DNA of 64,000 nt from contig CAJNDS010002269.1 of assembly GCA_905221605.1 (NCBI GenBank), positions 432,094-496,093 on the forward strand, written 5' to 3'. Under the pieces are notes generated by a model. That model was not told where the DNA came from and ran no database searches. It was given only the letters and a program-made list of their open reading frames with translations. Positions 45,570-57,276 of this stretch are shown here, in pieces. Made by a program: the position numbers and the translations under genes. The number at the start of each line of letters is the position of its first letter. Within the stretch, counting starts at the first letter, position 1. Source of the DNA: Symbiodinium natans (lineage: Eukaryota > Sar > Dinophyceae > Suessiales > Symbiodiniaceae).

Positions 45570-48186
<2,617 letters not shown>

Positions 48187-48604
48187 CTGTGTCTGCGTTC
48201 CCTTATTAATAGCGTATCGAACATGCCTTAGCTTAGAGCCCCGGTTACACAGGTGGGCATCCCTTGTACTTTTCCTGTCGCACACCATCAATCTCATGCT
48301 ACGGTTTTCTTTGCCTGGTTAACTAACCTTGTCTAGAAACCAAAAGGCACGAGGAGAAACGAGGCTCTCGTCCAAAAGAACCCAATATAGAATGCCAAAC
48401 CTACATGGGCTTTGGGGATGTATTCATCTCATATTCATATCTCCTTTTGCACTACATGATACGAATGTGCTCTATCTGACTCTTCAGCTTTTCCTAAACG
48501 ACCGTGAAGTTCAAAAACCCTAAACCCTAAACCCGAAACCCTAAACACTCGTGTCTGGACTAGGCCCCTGAAGCCTAAACTCTAAACCCTAACCCTAAAC
48601 TAAA

Positions 48605-48609
48605 CCCTA
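48605..48609. repeat. Target-site duplication, left
   Basis: CCCTA immediately outside the 3' LTR, equal to the five bases outside the other LTR. Because the target is itself a CCCTAAA-type array, part of this match could be chance. Confidence 0.65.
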
Positions 48610-48896
48610 TACGGGGGGACAACCAAGGAAGGAAATCAACTCCCCTAATCGCCCTGAACTTATATTTCCCAGATCGAACCAAGAAACAACCAAGAACACG
48701 GATAAGAACAACCCAGGGGGGAAGGAAAGGGGGAAGGAATCCACACCCTTACCAAACCCTAAGAACCCAGGCACTACTTTTTGAACTTGTGGCTTTCTGT
48801 TCAAGCCCATCTTGAGCCAAATACGATTACCGGGTTCATTAACCCTTCCAACTTCCAACACTAACTCCTTTCTACAATACCAATTGCAGCTCCGCA
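48610..48896 (-). repeat. 3' LTR
   Basis: 287 bp. On the minus strand it begins TGCGGAGCTGCAATTGG and ends GGTTGTCCCCCCGTA, so TG...TA rather than the usual TG...CA. It matches the other LTR at all but two positions seen by eye and contains the spliced-leader-like motif. Confidence 0.9.
48811..48825 (-). other. Spliced-leader-like motif in the 3' LTR
   Basis: Minus strand CGTATTTGGCTCAAG, followed directly by ATG. The last 11 bases equal the 3' end of the 22-nt dinoflagellate spliced leader, and the CGTA matches its 5' part with five bases missing between. It may be a relic fixed by reverse transcription of a trans-spliced RNA. Confidence 0.55.
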
Positions 48897-48909
48897 CTCC
48901 CCCTGTCCT
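48897..48909 (-). other. Polypurine tract
   Basis: On the minus strand AGGACAGGGGGAG abuts the start of the 3' LTR, the position where plus-strand DNA synthesis is primed in LTR elements. Confidence 0.75.
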
Positions 48910-49266
48910 AGGATTTCCTAGGACACATTGGAGATGCAGATCTTTTGGCCAAAAACTGCCATTACGGCAGCAGCCAGCTGCTTGAAATGCAAGTTGTGGT
49001 TTAACGTCTTCCAGGACGGAATTATAGCACATTGGCTAACCTACTACCCATAGAGAATCTTTTTTCACCTTGATCCTCTCATCACTGAAGACTCCTTGGC
49101 CTTCTTCACCACAAACCGTGGTCTTCGCTACGCGAAAAGCTACTGACTCCTACTATCAGGGATTTCCATACCCTTAATAGTAACCACCACATTGTCAGCA
49201 CATTGGCTGTTCCAGCGCACCGGTCTCCAGAAAGAGAAAAACCATCCCTTCATCCATACCATCCAA
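48910..49266 (-). other. 3' untranslated part of the retroelement
   Basis: Between the ORF2 stop and the purine tract. Short open frames here show no domain. It is too small to hold a pol region. Confidence 0.6.
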
Positions 49267-51438
49267 TCACTTCTTTTTCCGATTGTTGGCAATCTTGAGG
49301 TGAAGTTGCAGCAGAATATACTCCAGGTCCGAAATCGTAAGAATAGGATCCTGTATGCCCCTTTGAATTGAGGATACCAATCCTTCTCTCTTTGCGTCCT
49401 CAATCGCCTGGCAAGATTGACCCAGCTCTTCATTCGCATTGGCAGACCCTGGTGCCTCCGCATCGGATGGACGATCCTTTTCCTCAGGATCTTGCACCAT
49501 TACCACCTCTTCTTTTTTGGGACTCTGACTTTTCTCCTTCTTCTTTGTCTTTCCACCGACATTTGACTTTGTGCGCGTCTTCGAGGATTTTTCCACTGCA
49601 GAAGCCACCACATTGGATGTTGATCCACCCTTCTCAATGATCGTCGGCATCTTCTTCGGCTTTGGAACCATGAGAGTGTAAGGATCTTCGATAGCTGCAG
49701 CTTTCCTCTTCTTTTTTACCTTTTTCTTCTCCTCCTCAACGGCAACCTCCGTCTCCGAAGTCTCAACCACTTCTTTTTCGGCAGGAATATCTTTGCTGGA
49801 CTCCCCTTCTAGGGACCTCTTTTTCCCTTTTTTGGGATCCTTTTCTTCTCCCAAATTGGCTCGCTCATACCATATCCTCAGGTCATTGACCCATTCTTCC
49901 ACCTCCGCGAGCGAAACATCGTACGACTTCACTACTTCGAGAAGTTCCAGCACTGACAACATTTCAGTGGTCCACGAAACCCATACTTGATCCATTTGGT
50001 CAGCATCTCCAGTGAACTTCAGGAGTTTGAACAATGGGTCCGCCTCTGCTCGAGCCAAATCTGGCTTGCCACCGGAGAGAAATGAAATCGCCTCCATCAA
50101 CAGTTCCGTCATCTTGGTCTCTTCGTCATAAACCATAAAATCCTCCTCATCATCATCGAACTGTTCAGGAGGGATCTCCTTTTCTCCACCATTTGCACCA
50201 GACTTTCTCCTTGGACCATCCCTTGGGGGCGTCCTTGGAGACCTTGGCCTCTGTTTTTCCAACGGAACACCATGCTCGAAGACACACCTGTCACCAAATC
50301 GACACTTCCCAGACCGAGCAAACTGGACGCACCTCACACCAGTTGCATCATGCGAGAACCCACAATCCTTTCCAGCGAAACATTCTCTCCCTGCCACATA
50401 GTATTTGCACCAATATGAATGTAGCACCACATCATCTTCGGAATGGATGAATTTGCAGTCGTCACCAAATTTGCAGCGATCTTTCCCTTTGCCAAACCAA
50501 TAGCAGAAACCCTTCTTCCTCTTCTCCAAGCGCTCTGCCTCATACCGGTCCATAGGGCGATTGTGCTCTACATGAACATTGCCATGTACCTGGGGACTGC
50601 TCCCTTCACCCGACGTGCTATCAGTATTTGGTGCTTGGAGTACAGCTGGAAAACCTGGCCTTGGTCCTACCACCTTCATGATCGGTTTTCCGCCAACTCC
50701 TGAGCCATGCTGAGACGATCCAAAAACATTGAACATCTTCATGAAGGCCTTCCTAGCGCCAATCTTCTGCACCCTTTTGATTGGACGTTTCATTGCTCCA
50801 ACCTTGCATCCAGATGCATTCAAACGACGCAACCTTCTAAACCCAACTCTATGTCCCTTCTTCCAAAGAGCCATAAGAATTTTAGAGGCAGTAACATTCT
50901 CCACCTCTACCTTTTCCAATGATCCCTCACTTCCCGGAACAAACCCATCCATCTCTGAAGACCTTTCCATCTTTTTTGACACCACTTCGTCGAGGTAGTC
51001 TTCTGAAATCCAGGGAAAGTTCCCCTTAGAGGAAGGATTGTCATCATTGTTTGGTCCTTCACCAGGATATCCTTTGGTACTGTCAAAGATCTTACCAGTA
51101 GTGCGGTCCTGCATAGAGAAATTCGAAGCTACGCGGGAGTACACTGACCACAAGAAAATCCTTGTGTCCGCCAGTCTGGATGACCCACTGGATTTCTCCT
51201 CTTCCGGAGAAACTTCTGGCGCTTTGCCCTTCCCTCCAGTGTCACCGCTTGTCTCACCTCCAGCATCTTCAATGGGAATAAGGGATTCATTGTTCCCTTG
51301 ATCAAGCACCGCATCCTCTAGTCCAAGAACTTCCAGCATCGCTGTCGAAGGATCCACCTCCTCATCCGCATCGTCGTCCATCCTTCTCCAGAGAGCCTCC
51401 AATTGGTCCGCACAAGTCGCCGCTTGAAGAAACTCCAT
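49267..51438 (-). CDS. Retroelement ORF2: CCCH zinc-finger protein (723 aa)
   Basis: Begins MEFLQAATCADQLEALW at the ATG that shares its A with the ORF1 stop (TGATG) and ends TGA at 49267-49269. Three CCCH fingers are grouped at C312-C322-C328-H332, C344-C353-C359-H363 and C370-C379-C385-H389. A helical region follows at about 440-525, then a Lys-rich nuclear-localisation-like run (KKKVKKKRK, 571-579) and a Lys-rich tail. The open frame reaches back to about 51525, overlapping ORF1 by roughly 88 nt in the -1 frame. I see no canonical slippery heptamer there, so stop-start reinitiation is the simpler reading. Probably RNA-binding; no enzymatic domain recognised. Confidence 0.82.
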   Translation of the reverse strand: MEFLQAATCADQLEALWRRMDDDADEEVDPSTAMLEVLGLEDAVLDQGNNESLIPIEDAGGETSGDTGGKGKAPEVSPEEEKSSGSSRLADTRIFLWSVYSRVASNFSMQDRTTGKIFDSTKGYPGEGPNNDDNPSSKGNFPWISEDYLDEVVSKKMERSSEMDGFVPGSEGSLEKVEVENVTASKILMALWKKGHRVGFRRLRRLNASGCKVGAMKRPIKRVQKIGARKAFMKMFNVFGSSQHGSGVGGKPIMKVVGPRPGFPAVLQAPNTDSTSGEGSSPQVHGNVHVEHNRPMDRYEAERLEKRKKGFCYWFGKGKDRCKFGDDCKFIHSEDDVVLHSYWCKYYVAGRECFAGKDCGFSHDATGVRCVQFARSGKCRFGDRCVFEHGVPLEKQRPRSPRTPPRDGPRRKSGANGGEKEIPPEQFDDDEEDFMVYDEETKMTELLMEAISFLSGGKPDLARAEADPLFKLLKFTGDADQMDQVWVSWTTEMLSVLELLEVVKSYDVSLAEVEEWVNDLRIWYERANLGEEKDPKKGKKRSLEGESSKDIPAEKEVVETSETEVAVEEEKKKVKKKRKAAAIEDPYTLMVPKPKKMPTIIEKGGSTSNVVASAVEKSSKTRTKSNVGGKTKKKEKSQSPKKEEVVMVQDPEEKDRPSDAEAPGSANANEELGQSCQAIEDAKREGLVSSIQRGIQDPILTISDLEYILLQLHLKIANNRKKK

Positions 51439-54400
51439 CAACCGAGTTCCCCTTCCAGACCAGGAGACAACAAGGCACCCATCACCGAAAGAGGGTAATT
51501 CCCCACCGCCGGCAAGCACGGGTTGTCATGGAACGAATGATGCAGGTCAGTATAATATCCTTGATCTCTCCTTTGAAAAGGGAGTGTTCCAGTCCCTAGC
51601 TGGGCATTCATTTCATCCACTTGAACCATTTCAGCACATATCCTCTGTGCCAGGTGCGCCATTGCTGGCCAGACGGTACGATCGGTCAGACCGCGACGCA
51701 TAACCCAATCAGTTGTTGGCGACTGGATCAGCGTTCCTGGATCATACACCATAACCATTGCACCGTCTCCCATTGACTGATCAGCATCGTCCTCCAGTGC
51801 CAGGTTCTCATCCTGTTCGCTTGCACCCTCGGATGACATGCTAATAACCAAATTTCGATCCATCTTATTGGACCCTTTTTGGCAATCTCTTTGCCCCATT
51901 GGCAACTTGCCAACTGCAACCTTCCAATAAATTCGAGTCAGAAGGCCTTTCACCAGCAATTGCTGAAGGTCACTCCTCACCGGACCACCATCCAACATCT
52001 TCGCATCATTACCACGGAGATCATTGCTCCCGCCTTCTCCTTCTTTTTGGTCGGTCTCCTCGCCAGAAATCTGTACTGCTCCTTCCGGCGCCGTCTCCTG
52101 TCCAGCCACTTCATGCCCAGGAAGAACTTGAGCGCTTTCAGAGACATTCACCTGTCCAGCAGCACCTTGCCCAGGTAAAACCTCATCCGTGGAGCCCACC
52201 GCCAGCGAACCAACCATAACTGAACCATCCCTTGTTCTTTTTTGAGACCGTTCAGCTCGACGAGAAGGTTGTGGTAGCGAAAAAACTTGTGAAGTCACTT
52301 CTTGGCGGGTCTCCCCCCGCGACGCTTTGTCGCGCCCTTCGCCAAGGTGAACCGATTTTTTCGGCCCATCATTGGAGCCTGAAGAACCACTTTGTGGAAC
52401 ATTGCCACGACTCGCAGTTCTCCACGAATCCCTTTCTTGCAAAAAGAGTTCCTTCAGGCGTTGTACCGCATTGGTCTCCTCCTCGCTTGAATCGCTTGAG
52501 GAAGCGGCATACGAGACCAAAGCCTCCGCCTGGTCATCATCATCCACCACATCTGCCCACGCTCTGCTGAATGGATACGACAAACCACCACGAGGTTTCA
52601 CCGGCTCCAGTGGCTTCGGTTTTTCCACTACTTCCGCCAGTTGCACTCGTCGTTGTGACCGAAATCGTGGCACCTGTCGCACCTGTTTTTTGTCCAGCAA
52701 GGGCCTTCCCCTTCTTACAGGGTTTGATCTTGACCGATATTTTTTCGTTGGTGGATTCACCGGCGGCATTCCAACTCCCACCAACCGCAGCTTCTGTACG
52801 CACAACGGAGACCTCTGCGCAAGCGTCCAACCATCACGGTACCTGACCTTATCAAAAAGCTCCCGATAGGAACCTCTCGGCATAGTTTTTGCACCGGAGT
52901 CTTCAGCTTCACGCACCTGAGTGAGGGTTCGCACCGCCGCTCTTCCAGTCCCTGTGTTCCCAGAAGATTGTTGTACCCGTACAGATGCATCAGAAGGAAC
53001 TGCCTTTTCCGGTCCTCCCGGTCGATATCGGACCTCACCCACCAATTGCAGAATTTTGCATGCGGTCACTTTGTGGATCCCTTTGTCAACCAAATCTTCC
53101 ACAAAGATGAACTCTTGCAAGTCCGACACATTGGTCACACCAAGCGTAATCATCACCTCACTTACATGAGGGGTATACACCCACAGGTGTGCGTTGCGAG
53201 CCATCCAATTTTCAATCGGCTCCTCCGGATTGTGAAGCTGAGTACTAGTGGATGCAGCCACCGAATTCTTTTGCTCATCAGCTTCTACTTCATCCAGAAT
53301 ACCTTTTTCACCATCTTTTTGTGACACATTGGTCATTTGCAGCGCTTTTGGTGCCGAGGATGAGGAAGATTCAGCTCCCCCACTCGCAGGTGGCTGAAAA
53401 GTGCTTCTATCCGTAAGCTCCCATCCTCTCTCTTTTTCAAACCGGACCTGATTGGCCACCTGTACCAAGTGTTTCAGGAGCGACAGCCGCTCCTCTGACA
53501 TCTCGTCATGGGAGTACTTGCAGAAATTTAACCCTTTCCGGCAACGTCCTCTGAGGTAATAATCGAAACAGCAATGGTGGAACCCTGCGTCCCTTAGTGA
53601 CTTCCTGGAAGCATTGTCCCAAGCTTTGCCGGGCTCCCAAGTCCCTTCCAATGCTACATCATCGTTGTGAAGGTACCTGCATGCAGTCCCATATTTACAA
53701 CCACCTTGATTGTAATGCAGACACAGCCGACCTTTTGGCTCACCCGACGTAGGCTCACCCTTTGATGCACCTTTGCCAAAATTGTACTTGGCCCGGAAGG
53801 CTAAATCCTCCTGCTCCTGCTGTGCCTCATCCACTGTACCTTCCTCTGTGGGAGGGTCACCGATGTTCCCGTCCTCATCATCAGCTTCTTGGCTATTCTT
53901 TGGATCAGTTGACCCCCCTTCTGGCCAACCTTCACCGTACCGACGATGCTCATAGGGACACCCATCGCCATTGCGACACCTTCCCTTATTGAAGAACCTG
54001 CACAGCTTGCTGTAACCAGGTGACAACACCGTCTTTGGTGTCATGTAAGCCTTTTTGTACTGGTCAGGATCCATGTAGGCTTCCATTGGCTTGTTCTCCC
54101 TTTTGCTCATGGATTGCACTGCACCATCAAGCTCCTGCAAAAATAGCTTGGTGTCCAACCAAAGCGCGTTCCAAAACTCATCTTCCCCTTGATTCAGCAC
54201 CGTTGCCACCGCTTCACCCACAACTGGTCGAGAAAATCTCCTTTTTCTGCATGCCAGTTCGAAAAGCGCGTTGTGGTACTGTTTTCGGGAAAAAGTGGTT
54301 AACTTCCCCAAGCCTGTGCTTTCTGTACCATCAGGCTTCCAACCATCATTTTGCAAGATGCCATACGCGCGCCGAGCTTCCGCATTGAGGAATGCCTGAT

Positions 54401-56918
54401 CCGCAACACACTCCTGTAAATCTTCCATCGGCCGACCTAACAGCATCCCAGTAATTTTGCCAACATAGGCTTCCTCTTCATTTCCATTCTCCAGAAGAGC
54501 TTTGTAGATCTTTTCTCCATAAAGTTGCCTTTCTTTTCGTTCTTCAGAAGACAACTCCTGTACCACAAGCTCTTCATCGGATTGCTCTTCCTCCTGTTTC
54601 CAGTCCCATTGACCGTTGGAATCTTGGTACCATTGACCAGCATACCATGAATCCGTCCACCACGTACTCCAGCCGCTGGGTTTCCACTTCCGCAGCGTCG
54701 AAGAAGAGTCCTCCACGTCCTCTTCCAAAACCAGAAAGGTGTCCAAGATTATGGTACCATCATCTTCCACTCGTTTCACTGTTCCATTGACAGTATCACC
54801 AAACTTGAACTGATATGCATTGTTCCCTTCTGCAGGAATCAATACATTCATATCCCCATGGTCCAAAAAGGCTCCATACCCATTGATGCAGCGCACTAGA
54901 CCCATGATCTCATCTCCCTCTTGATAGCAATGTGGCCCAGGTGACTCCAAGGCTCCCGCTCGGGGCACTTTCTTTACACGCTCTTCAGAAACCATCTCTG
55001 TATCATCGGCTCCTGGCGCATCCTTTGTCTTCACCTTTGGGTCACACTGCTCGTCCTGCTCCACGAGTCCCACAAGCTCATCTTTTTTGTGCTCCTGGAT
55101 TTCAGGACCTCCCTTTTTCTCCGCCAACGGCTTTGCCTCATCTGCTGTAGTTCGCTCGGTGTCGACTTCCGGTGAACTTCCAGACGGCAACGCTTCTCCC
55201 TTCATGGGAGTGGACCCATCATTGGAGTCCTTTGTCTCACCTTCTGCAGCAGGCAAATCTTCTTCCACTGCAGGGCAATTGAGTCGATCATCCACGGCAG
55301 GCACGCTTTCTTCCACCGCAGGCTCCTTTGGTTCCATGGCCTCCAAAGGAGAATTTCCACCATCATTGACCACAGCTGCCTCATTGGCTCCGGTGTAGCC
55401 CTTGTCATTTCGTTCCTCGCTGCTAACTTCAGGTTGCACCAGTGCGTCCACCTGTGAACCTCCATCATCAGCTGCTGCGGAGACCTGCGCCCCATTGTTG
55501 CAGTCGCCCGTGGAACGTACCACCACATGCACCTCAACCCGTGCTTCCTTCGCACTCCAGGTAATATCTGGCGCATCAACCCGCGCATCATTGGCGCTCC
55601 AGGCCTCATTTTTCAGATCATCCGTGTCTCCAGCTATTCCAGAAGCTTCTTTTTCCCCTTGAATGGCAGAATCCTTGGCACCAAACGAAGAGACCTCCTC
55701 AGTCGTAACACACAACTTTTTCTCTCCATCCTCCGAATCTCCAGGACCACCTTCCTGAACAACAGGTACCACATCCACCACTCGCTCTTCTGCAGCCGAC
55801 ACAGTTCCGATCACCTCATTGGGCATTTTCTCTTCTGGATCCACCAATTCCATCGCTGCCCCACCCTCAGAAAGCGCTTCTGTTTCTTCCCGATCCAGGT
55901 GTTGAGCTCCAGCGATGTTGGCTTGGTTCCCAGGAATCCCTTCCTCATCAGGAGAACCCGAGGTCGGGGCGTCACCATCAGCCCTAGGACCGCTATCCCT
56001 GATAGTAGAGGAAAAATCTTTTTCACCTAAACTATTTACACTACCCTGGAATGCCCTCGTAGACTCAGTCTTCGGAGTAGAGGATGAAGAATCCAGTGCC
56101 GCCTCCATTTCCAGCTCATTGCCCAAAGGAGACCCAACCACCTCGTCACTCTTCACCTTTTCACCTACCACCGGCAATGTCCACTTGGTTTCGTGCGTAT
56201 CCAGGCAGTAATAATATTGTCTCCCATCTTCATGGAGGTGCAATTCCCACATTGTGCCATCACACGCTTGGATCAGATGCTCGTCTTTCCGAAAACCGTC
56301 CCTTTCAGAAACCTGTCGCATCTCGTCCTCTTCTTCTGACAGCTGTCGCAACCGTTCAGCCTCCATCTGTAGGATCTCCTCCTCCCCCATGGCGTATTCA
56401 GCAGCAGGTGCAGCTTCAAAGCCGTCCGCACCCTTCTGTTTGTGACCGCTTCCACCACCTTGGGAACTCGAAGATGGACCCTTTTTGATCTTGTTCAACG
56501 GCCTCCTGGTCGCTTGTAGCACTTCTCCAATCAGATCGGTCTGAGACTCTTGGTCTACCATTCGACCCGAAGTCGAAGACGACGGCTGGTACCCGTGTTT
56601 GTGTAACACTCGTAAAACAGTCACCTCCATTTCACGATCTATGCCACCAGTCGCATCCCAGTTCCTTTTTTCACCAGGCTTTGGCGGTACAGAAACAGCA
56701 CGTCCTTCAGCTTCAGCATTGCTAACCATATCCCTATTGGGATTCATACCCGCATTGGGGCTTTCTGCAACCAAGGCCTCTTCCAGATGTACTTCAGCGT
56801 CGGGAATCACCTCTTCCAACACCGATCTTTCACCCAGAGACTCAGCTGCACCATTTCCAGCTCCACCATCTTGTCCACCATCCGAGGCAAGTTGGAGCCA
56901 TCGCTTCGGAGAAGGCAT
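51438..56918 (-). CDS. Retroelement ORF1: WW, S1-like, MLLE and three CCCH zinc fingers (1826 aa)
   Basis: Starts at the first ATG after the 5' LTR (MPSPKRWLQL) and ends TGA at 51438-51440. Visible modules: WW-like domain 222-249 (W224, YYY, W246, P249); acidic low-complexity 260-650; S1-like RNA-binding fold 668-728 (YGAFLDHG); Trp-rich patch 745-773; MLLE/PABC domain 794-855 with KITGMLL at 821-827, as in poly(A)-binding protein C-termini; CCCH fingers C973-C981-C987-H991, C1066-C1074-C1080-H1084 and C1117-C1126-C1133-H1137; a helical segment 1247-1297; a basic stretch near 1394-1426. WW, S1 and CCCH modules bind peptides or RNA and MLLE binds PAM2 peptides of translation factors, so a gag-like RNP role tied to host mRNA is likely. 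No protease or polymerase motif is seen. Domains were read by eye. Confidence 0.85.
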   Translation of the reverse strand: MPSPKRWLQLASDGGQDGGAGNGAAESLGERSVLEEVIPDAEVHLEEALVAESPNAGMNPNRDMVSNAEAEGRAVSVPPKPGEKRNWDATGGIDREMEVTVLRVLHKHGYQPSSSTSGRMVDQESQTDLIGEVLQATRRPLNKIKKGPSSSSQGGGSGHKQKGADGFEAAPAAEYAMGEEEILQMEAERLRQLSEEEDEMRQVSERDGFRKDEHLIQACDGTMWELHLHEDGRQYYYCLDTHETKWTLPVVGEKVKSDEVVGSPLGNELEMEAALDSSSSTPKTESTRAFQGSVNSLGEKDFSSTIRDSGPRADGDAPTSGSPDEEGIPGNQANIAGAQHLDREETEALSEGGAAMELVDPEEKMPNEVIGTVSAAEERVVDVVPVVQEGGPGDSEDGEKKLCVTTEEVSSFGAKDSAIQGEKEASGIAGDTDDLKNEAWSANDARVDAPDITWSAKEARVEVHVVVRSTGDCNNGAQVSAAADDGGSQVDALVQPEVSSEERNDKGYTGANEAAVVNDGGNSPLEAMEPKEPAVEESVPAVDDRLNCPAVEEDLPAAEGETKDSNDGSTPMKGEALPSGSSPEVDTERTTADEAKPLAEKKGGPEIQEHKKDELVGLVEQDEQCDPKVKTKDAPGADDTEMVSEERVKKVPRAGALESPGPHCYQEGDEIMGLVRCINGYGAFLDHGDMNVLIPAEGNNAYQFKFGDTVNGTVKRVEDDGTIILDTFLVLEEDVEDSSSTLRKWKPSGWSTWWTDSWYAGQWYQDSNGQWDWKQEEEQSDEELVVQELSSEERKERQLYGEKIYKALLENGNEEEAYVGKITGMLLGRPMEDLQECVADQAFLNAEARRAYGILQNDGWKPDGTESTGLGKLTTFSRKQYHNALFELACRKRRFSRPVVGEAVATVLNQGEDEFWNALWLDTKLFLQELDGAVQSMSKRENKPMEAYMDPDQYKKAYMTPKTVLSPGYSKLCRFFNKGRCRNGDGCPYEHRRYGEGWPEGGSTDPKNSQEADDEDGNIGDPPTEEGTVDEAQQEQEDLAFRAKYNFGKGASKGEPTSGEPKGRLCLHYNQGGCKYGTACRYLHNDDVALEGTWEPGKAWDNASRKSLRDAGFHHCCFDYYLRGRCRKGLNFCKYSHDEMSEERLSLLKHLVQVANQVRFEKERGWELTDRSTFQPPASGGAESSSSSAPKALQMTNVSQKDGEKGILDEVEADEQKNSVAASTSTQLHNPEEPIENWMARNAHLWVYTPHVSEVMITLGVTNVSDLQEFIFVEDLVDKGIHKVTACKILQLVGEVRYRPGGPEKAVPSDASVRVQQSSGNTGTGRAAVRTLTQVREAEDSGAKTMPRGSYRELFDKVRYRDGWTLAQRSPLCVQKLRLVGVGMPPVNPPTKKYRSRSNPVRRGRPLLDKKQVRQVPRFRSQRRVQLAEVVEKPKPLEPVKPRGGLSYPFSRAWADVVDDDDQAEALVSYAASSSDSSEEETNAVQRLKELFLQERDSWRTASRGNVPQSGSSGSNDGPKKSVHLGEGRDKASRGETRQEVTSQVFSLPQPSRRAERSQKRTRDGSVMVGSLAVGSTDEVLPGQGAAGQVNVSESAQVLPGHEVAGQETAPEGAVQISGEETDQKEGEGGSNDLRGNDAKMLDGGPVRSDLQQLLVKGLLTRIYWKVAVGKLPMGQRDCQKGSNKMDRNLVISMSSEGASEQDENLALEDDADQSMGDGAMVMVYDPGTLIQSPTTDWVMRRGLTDRTVWPAMAHLAQRICAEMVQVDEMNAQLGTGTLPFQRRDQGYYTDLHHSFHDNPCLPAVGNYPLSVMGALLSPGLEGELG

Positions 56919-56970
56919 TGCTTCTTGATCCCAAAACCTTGAAAGAACACTTAACCGCAGGGAACCTAAT

Positions 56971-56984
56971 TTGGGCTCATAACC
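56971..56984 (-). other. Primer binding site (half-tRNA type)
   Basis: Directly inside the 5' LTR the minus strand reads GGTTATGAGCCCAA. This is complementary to the anticodon-loop region of initiator tRNA-Met (TTGGGCTCATAACC, CAU anticodon), not to a tRNA 3' end. Drosophila copia uses a very similar site primed by a 5' half of tRNA-iMet. Confidence 0.7.
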
Positions 56985-57271
56985 TACGGGGGGACAACCA
57001 AGGAAGGAAATCAACTCCCCTAATCGCCCTGAACTTATATTTCCCAGATCGAACCGAGAAACAACCAAGAACACGGATAAGAACAACCCAGGGGGGAAGG
57101 AAAGGGGGAAGGAATCCACACCCTTACCAAACCCTAAGAACCCAGGCACTACTTTTTGAACTTGTGGCTTTCTGTTCAAGCCCATCTTGAGCCAAATACG
57201 ATTAGCGGGTTCATTAACCCTTCCAACTTCCAACACTAACTCCTTTCTACAATACCAATTGCAGCTCCGCA
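56985..57271 (-). repeat. 5' LTR
   Basis: 287 bp, same length and ends as the copy at 48610. As the promoter-side LTR it should drive the element's RNA. An open reading frame in phase with ORF1 continues back through it, but I take the first ATG after the LTR as the start. Confidence 0.9.
57186..57200 (-). other. Spliced-leader-like motif in the 5' LTR
   Basis: Same CGTATTTGGCTCAAG and following ATG as in the other LTR. Here it would lie in the transcribed leader of the element or at the LTR promoter. Confidence 0.55.
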
Positions 57272-57276
57272 CCCTA
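57272..57276. repeat. Target-site duplication, right
   Basis: CCCTA directly after the LTR end, followed by further CCCTAAA units. It pairs with 48605-48609. Confidence 0.65.

Larger units (their letters stand above)
48610..57271 (-). mobile_element. LTR retroelement without recognisable pol, encoding multi-domain CCCH proteins
   Basis: An 8.66-kb element inserted in a CCCTAAA array. It has 287-bp direct LTRs with two base differences seen by eye, a CCCTA duplication on both sides, a primer site next to the 5' LTR (at the right here) and a purine tract next to the 3' LTR. The interior is free of telomere-like repeats. Two intact ORFs fill most of it, and I find no reverse transcriptase (no YxDD context), RNase H, integrase or aspartic protease signature. 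The copia-like primer site suggests Ty1/copia descent. It is either a non-autonomous element moved by another element's enzymes or a new lineage. Near-identical LTRs and open frames argue for recent insertion. Confidence 0.88.

Noticed and set aside
49140-49463. 107-aa minus ORF near the 3' end of the retroelement as a pol remnant
   Set aside because: Out of frame with ORF2 and largely overlapping it; no RT, RNase H or integrase motif.
51438-51525. Programmed -1 frameshift between ORF1 and ORF2
   Set aside because: Frame relation would allow it but I find no slippery heptamer in the overlap; the TGATG arrangement is simpler.
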